Source: SKLM01 sp041687115 (GTDB lineage: Bacteria > Chloroflexota > Anaerolineae > B4-G1). From it: DNA of 17,826 nucleotides. How positions within the stretch are numbered: position 1 is the stretch's first letter; every line of letters starts with the position of its first letter. The translations under genes and the position numbers were made by a program. The notes beneath the pieces are model-generated. The model was given only the letters and a program-made list of their open reading frames with translations, did not search any database and was not told the DNA's origin. Of this stretch, positions 15,485-17,826 are shown in pieces. The stretch spans positions 1 to 17,826 of the forward strand of contig JAWLCP010000051.1 in NCBI GenBank assembly GCA_041687115.1, written 5' to 3'.

Positions 15485-16036
15485 CTACCTCTCCCACTGG
15501 CCCGTAGCCACGAGGGCCGCCTTCAGCCGCTCATACAGCTCCACATGGCAGTATGGCGACCCCGGCCGGCGATCTATCAGCGTATGGAACCCGTCCGTCG
15601 AGACGTATATCGCCCCGTCCACCGGGGTCAGCTTCAGCGTCACGCTCACTGCTGAAGCCGCGGCCTGCGTCCCCGCAGCAACAGCCCCGCGCAGCGGGTA
15701 CCGCTCCAACAGAGGCGTCCAGTCGAAGCTGTAGACCCGCTGGAGGAACTCCTCCACCTTGGCATCCTTCACCGCCTGGGGCGTGTCCCGGCTCATCCAG
15801 GGATCGAGGAAGGCCTCGCCTGGACGCTTCTGCCCAGCCTGCAAGACCAGCACCGTCAAAGGCGGCCACCCCTTGTCAAGGCAGAGGGCACGAACCACCT
15901 CCAGGACCTGCGGTACAACCCGGGGATGCGTTCCCAGGGCCTCAGCCACCTTGCCGTACGTGGTTGGCCGTCCAGCCCGAGCGGCATCCACCAGGAAATG
16001 CACCACACCAGGAACCAACTCATGCACAGTCGCCAT
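15485..16036 (-). CDS. Winged-helix-like protein, paralogue 1 (alkyltransferase-like TTYGxVA motif)
   Basis: This is a 183-aa protein. Residues 1-114 are clearly related to the upstream gene at 16054-16404: both share ELVP, TTYGxVAxAxGTHPRVVP, a WPPL...VLQAG strand, EEF.QRV..FDW.PLLERYP. The TTYGxVA plus GTHPRVVP pattern resembles the DNA-binding winged helix of O6-alkylguanine transferases and ATL proteins, but the catalytic PCHR is absent. Residues 115-183 are unique: an Ala-rich linker then a small beta-rich piece (VTLKLTPVDGAIYVSTDG). The minus-strand AGGAGGG (16044-16050) lies 7 bases before ATG 16036. It follows paralogue 2 by 17 bases, so the pair is probably cotranscribed. The family is not recognised by name; the winged-helix reading is inference. 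Confidence 0.7.
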   Translation of the reverse strand: MATVHELVPGVVHFLVDAARAGRPTTYGKVAEALGTHPRVVPQVLEVVRALCLDKGWPPLTVLVLQAGQKRPGEAFLDPWMSRDTPQAVKDAKVEEFLQRVYSFDWTPLLERYPLRGAVAAGTQAAASAVSVTLKLTPVDGAIYVSTDGFHTLIDRRPGSPYCHVELYERLKAALVATGQWER

Positions 16037-16053
16037 GCCAAATCCCTCCTCAC

Positions 16054-16404
16054 CTACTTCGTGGGATACCGCTCCAGCAGTGGCGCCCAGTCAAAGCCAT
16101 GGACCCGCTGTACAAACTCCTCGACCACGGCCTCCCCCTCACCCTGCGGGGCCTCCTCGTCCAGCCAGGGCCCCAGGCAGGAGAGACTCGGCCCCTTCCG
16201 CCCAGCCTGTAGCACCAGCGCTATCAGCGGGGGCCACCGCTCGGCCAGACAGGCCTCCTTGACCACCTCCACGACCTTCGGCACCACCCGTGGGTGCGTC
16301 CCGAAGGCTCGGGCCACCTCCCCATAGGTCGTGAAACCGCCCTCGCGGGCTACCTGGACCAAGTACTGCACCACAGGCGGAACCAACTCGGCAATCGTTG
16401 CCAT
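16054..16404 (-). CDS. Winged-helix-like protein, paralogue 2 (short form)
   Basis: This 116-aa protein consists only of the domain shared with the downstream gene: MATIAELVPPVVQYL, then TTYGEVARAFGTHPRVVP, then WPPLIALVLQAG, then VEEFVQRVHGFDWAPLLERYP and a stop three residues later. The likeness to the alkyltransferase-like winged helix and the lack of a PCHR motif apply here too. It lies 15 bases after the GIY-YIG gene stop and 17 bases before paralogue 1, so three genes seem to form a minus-strand operon. The upstream G-run (about 7 bases before ATG 16404) is a weak ribosome binding site. The pair is a tandem duplication that has kept the domain while the C-termini diverged. Confidence 0.7.
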   Translation of the reverse strand: MATIAELVPPVVQYLVQVAREGGFTTYGEVARAFGTHPRVVPKVVEVVKEACLAERWPPLIALVLQAGRKGPSLSCLGPWLDEEAPQGEGEAVVEEFVQRVHGFDWAPLLERYPTK

Positions 16405-16419
16405 CGAAACCGCCCCCTG

Positions 16420-17124
16420 CTAGGACTTCATCAACCGTATGTACTGCTCCAAGAGCCCGAGGAACCCCGGCTCGTAGCCCTCATCTACATGATCCACGTT
16501 CCAGAGCCCCGAGCCCCGGACCGCCGGGCGGTCGGCCCAGCGGCCCAACCAGTGCGCACTGGCCGGGTCGAGCGGCTCCCGCTCCCAGTTGGAGAGCAGG
16601 CCGATCGCATTCGCCTCGATCACCTTGCGATCGCTCGCTTTGCTGGGCGGGTCATCCACCGATACCCAGAGGAAGGGCATCGCCCGTATGTACTGACTCA
16701 CCAGTTGCTCCACCTGGCGCTCCATCTCCCGGAGGGGGCCATCTGGTGGTCGATGTGGCCGGCCCCATTCGGCCGCTGCTGCGGCATCGGCCAGGCCCCG
16801 GTTCACCAGCGCCGTGCCTACGTGGAGCCGGAAGATCGAGCCCCGGTGATTCCCGCCCCCGCTCCCCGCCCGGCCCCGATGCTGGGCCAGCCGGCCCCAG
16901 AGCGTTGACTTCGACCCCTCGGATACGGCGTGGGTGCCGACCCGCACGACCCGGGGGGTCTTGCCGTCTGCCCGCAACTCGCCAGGCTCAAAGAAGAAGT
17001 AGATGCCCCGCTGCGGCAGCCCCACCCTGGCCCTGGGGTCCGATAGCAGCCGGGCACCGCCGACCCGCTCGGCCAACTCATCCATGAGGGTATAGAAGCG
17101 GTCGAGATCCGCCTTTCGATCCAT
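16420..17124 (-). CDS. GIY-YIG nuclease-fold protein
   Basis: This is a 234-aa protein. Residues 40-42 are GIY, followed by FFFEPGE and, after a short loop, VVRVGTHAV (61-63 RVG taking the YIG place). LWGRLAQH supplies the conserved Arg (R78), and KVIEANAIGLL supplies the Glu (E170) typical of GIY-YIG endonucleases. The spacing is longer than in UvrC-type domains because of an inserted GGNHRGSIFRLHVG segment. It could be a DNA endonuclease or a related defence protein. The C-terminus (GLWNVDHVDEGYEPGFL) is conserved-looking but unassigned. The ATG at 17124 has a moderate ribosome binding site (GGGGTGAG). It heads the minus-strand operon and is divergent from the DUF6884-like gene. Confidence 0.72.
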   Translation of the reverse strand: MDRKADLDRFYTLMDELAERVGGARLLSDPRARVGLPQRGIYFFFEPGELRADGKTPRVVRVGTHAVSEGSKSTLWGRLAQHRGRAGSGGGNHRGSIFRLHVGTALVNRGLADAAAAAEWGRPHRPPDGPLREMERQVEQLVSQYIRAMPFLWVSVDDPPSKASDRKVIEANAIGLLSNWEREPLDPASAHWLGRWADRPAVRGSGLWNVDHVDEGYEPGFLGLLEQYIRLMKS

Positions 17125-17155
17125 GCACTCACCCCATCAGAAGGGATTGCTTTCT

Positions 17156-17180
17156 TCACACTGAAAGAATTTCTGTGTGA
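17156..17180. promoter_or_regulatory. 25-bp operator-like palindrome between divergent genes
   Basis: TCACAC-T-GAAA-GAA-TTTC-T-GTGTGA: six and four paired bases interrupted by one symmetric T-T mismatch, around a 3-base centre. It lies midway in the 92-base spacer between the GIY-YIG gene (start 17124) and the DUF6884-like gene (start 17217), so one bound dimer could control both promoters. No gene encoding its binder is obvious nearby, unless the winged-helix paralogues do so. Confidence 0.6.
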
Positions 17181-17216
17181 TTCACCACAATCCTACACCA
17201 ATGAGGTGAGAACCGT

Positions 17217-17735
17217 ATGTCGATGGATCAAAAACCGATCGCCCTGATCAGCTGCACGAAGTCAAAGACGGCCTACAAGGCACCGGCCCGGGTGCTCTAC
17301 AGCGAGTCGGCGCTCTTCCGCAAGGCCCTGGCGCATGTGGAGCCGAGCGCTGCTGCGGTCTACGTGCTCTCGGCGCTCCACGGGCTGGTCACCCTGGACC
17401 AGGTACTGGAGCCCTACGAGCTGACGCTGAAGGCCATGTCCCGCAAGCAGCGGCAGGAGTGGGCTGCGCGGGTCCTGGGCCAGATCCGTGAGCGCTACGG
17501 ACCTGACCTGGGCGGTATGACCTTCGCCTTCCACACGGGGGTTGAGTATCGCGAAAAGCTGGCCCCCCTCCTGGAGCGGGCCGGGGCGACCTGCATCTGC
17601 CCGGTCGAGGGGCTGGCGATCGGGGAGCGCATGCAGTTCTACGACCGGTCGGGGACCACCCCAGCCATCGCACCGGCTCGGGTGCATGCACCATCCGCGG
17701 CACCCGGGCCCCGAGCTACATCTACGCGATCTTGA
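17217..17735 (+). CDS. DUF6884-like protein
   Basis: This is a 172-aa protein. Motifs of the family are IALISCTKSKT (8-18), a basic ..ARVLYSESALFRKA (about 24-37), YVLSALHGLVTLDQVLEPYELTL (49-71) and a C-terminal CPVEGLAIGERMQFY (128-142). Proteins of this type resemble nucleotide- or base-binding domains and are common on mobile elements, but the reaction is unknown to me. The start ATG 17217 has GAGGTGAG at 17203-17210, six bases upstream. The domain is complete by about residue 143; the last 29 residues are low-complexity Pro/Ala/Ser/Thr, and a more protein-like frame runs beside them to a stop at 17767, so the end may be altered by a frameshift. It is divergent from the GIY-YIG gene across a palindromic operator. 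Confidence 0.7.
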   Translation: MSMDQKPIALISCTKSKTAYKAPARVLYSESALFRKALAHVEPSAAAVYVLSALHGLVTLDQVLEPYELTLKAMSRKQRQEWAARVLGQIRERYGPDLGGMTFAFHTGVEYREKLAPLLERAGATCICPVEGLAIGERMQFYDRSGTTPAIAPARVHAPSAAPGPRATSTRS

Positions 17736-17802
17736 TGGACCCCCGCATCCGCCAGATCGACTGGTAGCAGCCCGCCCTCGATCTCGAATCGCCGAGAATG
17801 CT

Positions 17803-17826
17803 CTAGAATCATCTGGACCGTTCTAG
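17803..17826. repeat. Inverted repeat CTAGAA-N12-TTCTAG at the window edge
   Basis: Perfect 6-base arms (17803-17808 and 17821-17826) flank 12 bases, reaching the last base of the window. It may be half of a larger structure, an operator or a chance dyad; the cut edge prevents judgement. Confidence 0.25.

Noticed and set aside
15553..16262. Two plus-strand frames of 167-219 codons
   Set aside because: Both are Pro/Ser/Arg-rich and overlap the two minus-strand paralogues, whose mutual similarity proves the minus strand is coding.
16398..17087. 229-codon plus-strand frame
   Set aside because: The peptide is Pro/Arg/Gly/Ser-rich low complexity and lies opposite the GIY-YIG gene, which has conserved motifs.
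1..17826. CRISPR array, tRNA or rRNA genes, transposase or integrase genes
   Set aside because: I looked for regularly spaced repeats, cloverleaf-like patterns and transposase/recombinase motifs and saw none. The island character rests on gene content and the broken edge gene, not on a visible mobile element.

Overview
The window is a bacterial defence island built around DNA phosphorothioation (sulfur replacing a non-bridging oxygen of the DNA backbone). The DNA is visibly GC-rich, genes are packed with 4- to 17-base overlaps, ribosome binding sites are strong (AAGGAGG or GAGGTGA type) and GTG or TTG starts are frequent. That fits a GC-rich Gram-positive-like or Chloroflexi-like bacterium, but nothing in the window fixes the lineage.

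Layout. Bases 1-204 hold the broken 5' part of a SAM methyltransferase, followed by a hairpin. Bases 385-6535 are a five-gene plus-strand operon, dndB-dndC-dndD-dndE-dndA: the regulator, the PAPS-reductase-like sulfur transferase, the SMC-like ATPase, the small DNA-binding protein and the cysteine desulfurase. An 18-bp perfect hairpin (6550-6591) separates it from a minus-strand block: a GHKL (MutL/MORC/Hsp90-like) ATPase (6593-8293) and a sigma-region-4-like helix-turn-helix protein (8501-8989), each apparently with its own transcription signals. A 340-base palindrome-rich spacer follows. Then comes a second plus-strand operon (9330-14123): a PLD-nuclease/SF2-helicase fusion of the 'DNA phosphorothioation system restriction enzyme' type, a 55-aa small protein, a second DndD-like ATPase with a CxC hook, and a Dnd-associated protein 4-like gene. 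A 16-bp perfect hairpin (14132-14171) closes this operon against a convergent DUF4062 (TIR-like) gene (14190-15215). The right end (15485-17735) holds two tandem paralogues with an alkyltransferase-like 'TTYGxVA' winged-helix motif, a GIY-YIG-type protein, and a divergent DUF6884-like gene with a 25-bp operator-like palindrome between the last two.

How the parts probably work together. DndA supplies sulfur, DndC/D/E install it at specific DNA sites, and DndB tunes modification. The second operon takes the place usually held by dndFGH. Its four-gene make-up (helicase-nuclease, tiny protein, SMC ATPase, associated protein 4) recalls the Pbe-type partner described for archaeal Dnd systems, though I cannot map the genes one to one from memory. 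The GHKL ATPase plus HTH pair placed between the two halves, the DUF4062 gene and the GIY-YIG/DUF6884/winged-helix cluster are accessory genes of uncertain role. The best candidates for something not yet described are the GHKL/HTH pair, the 55-aa protein and the tandem winged-helix paralogues.
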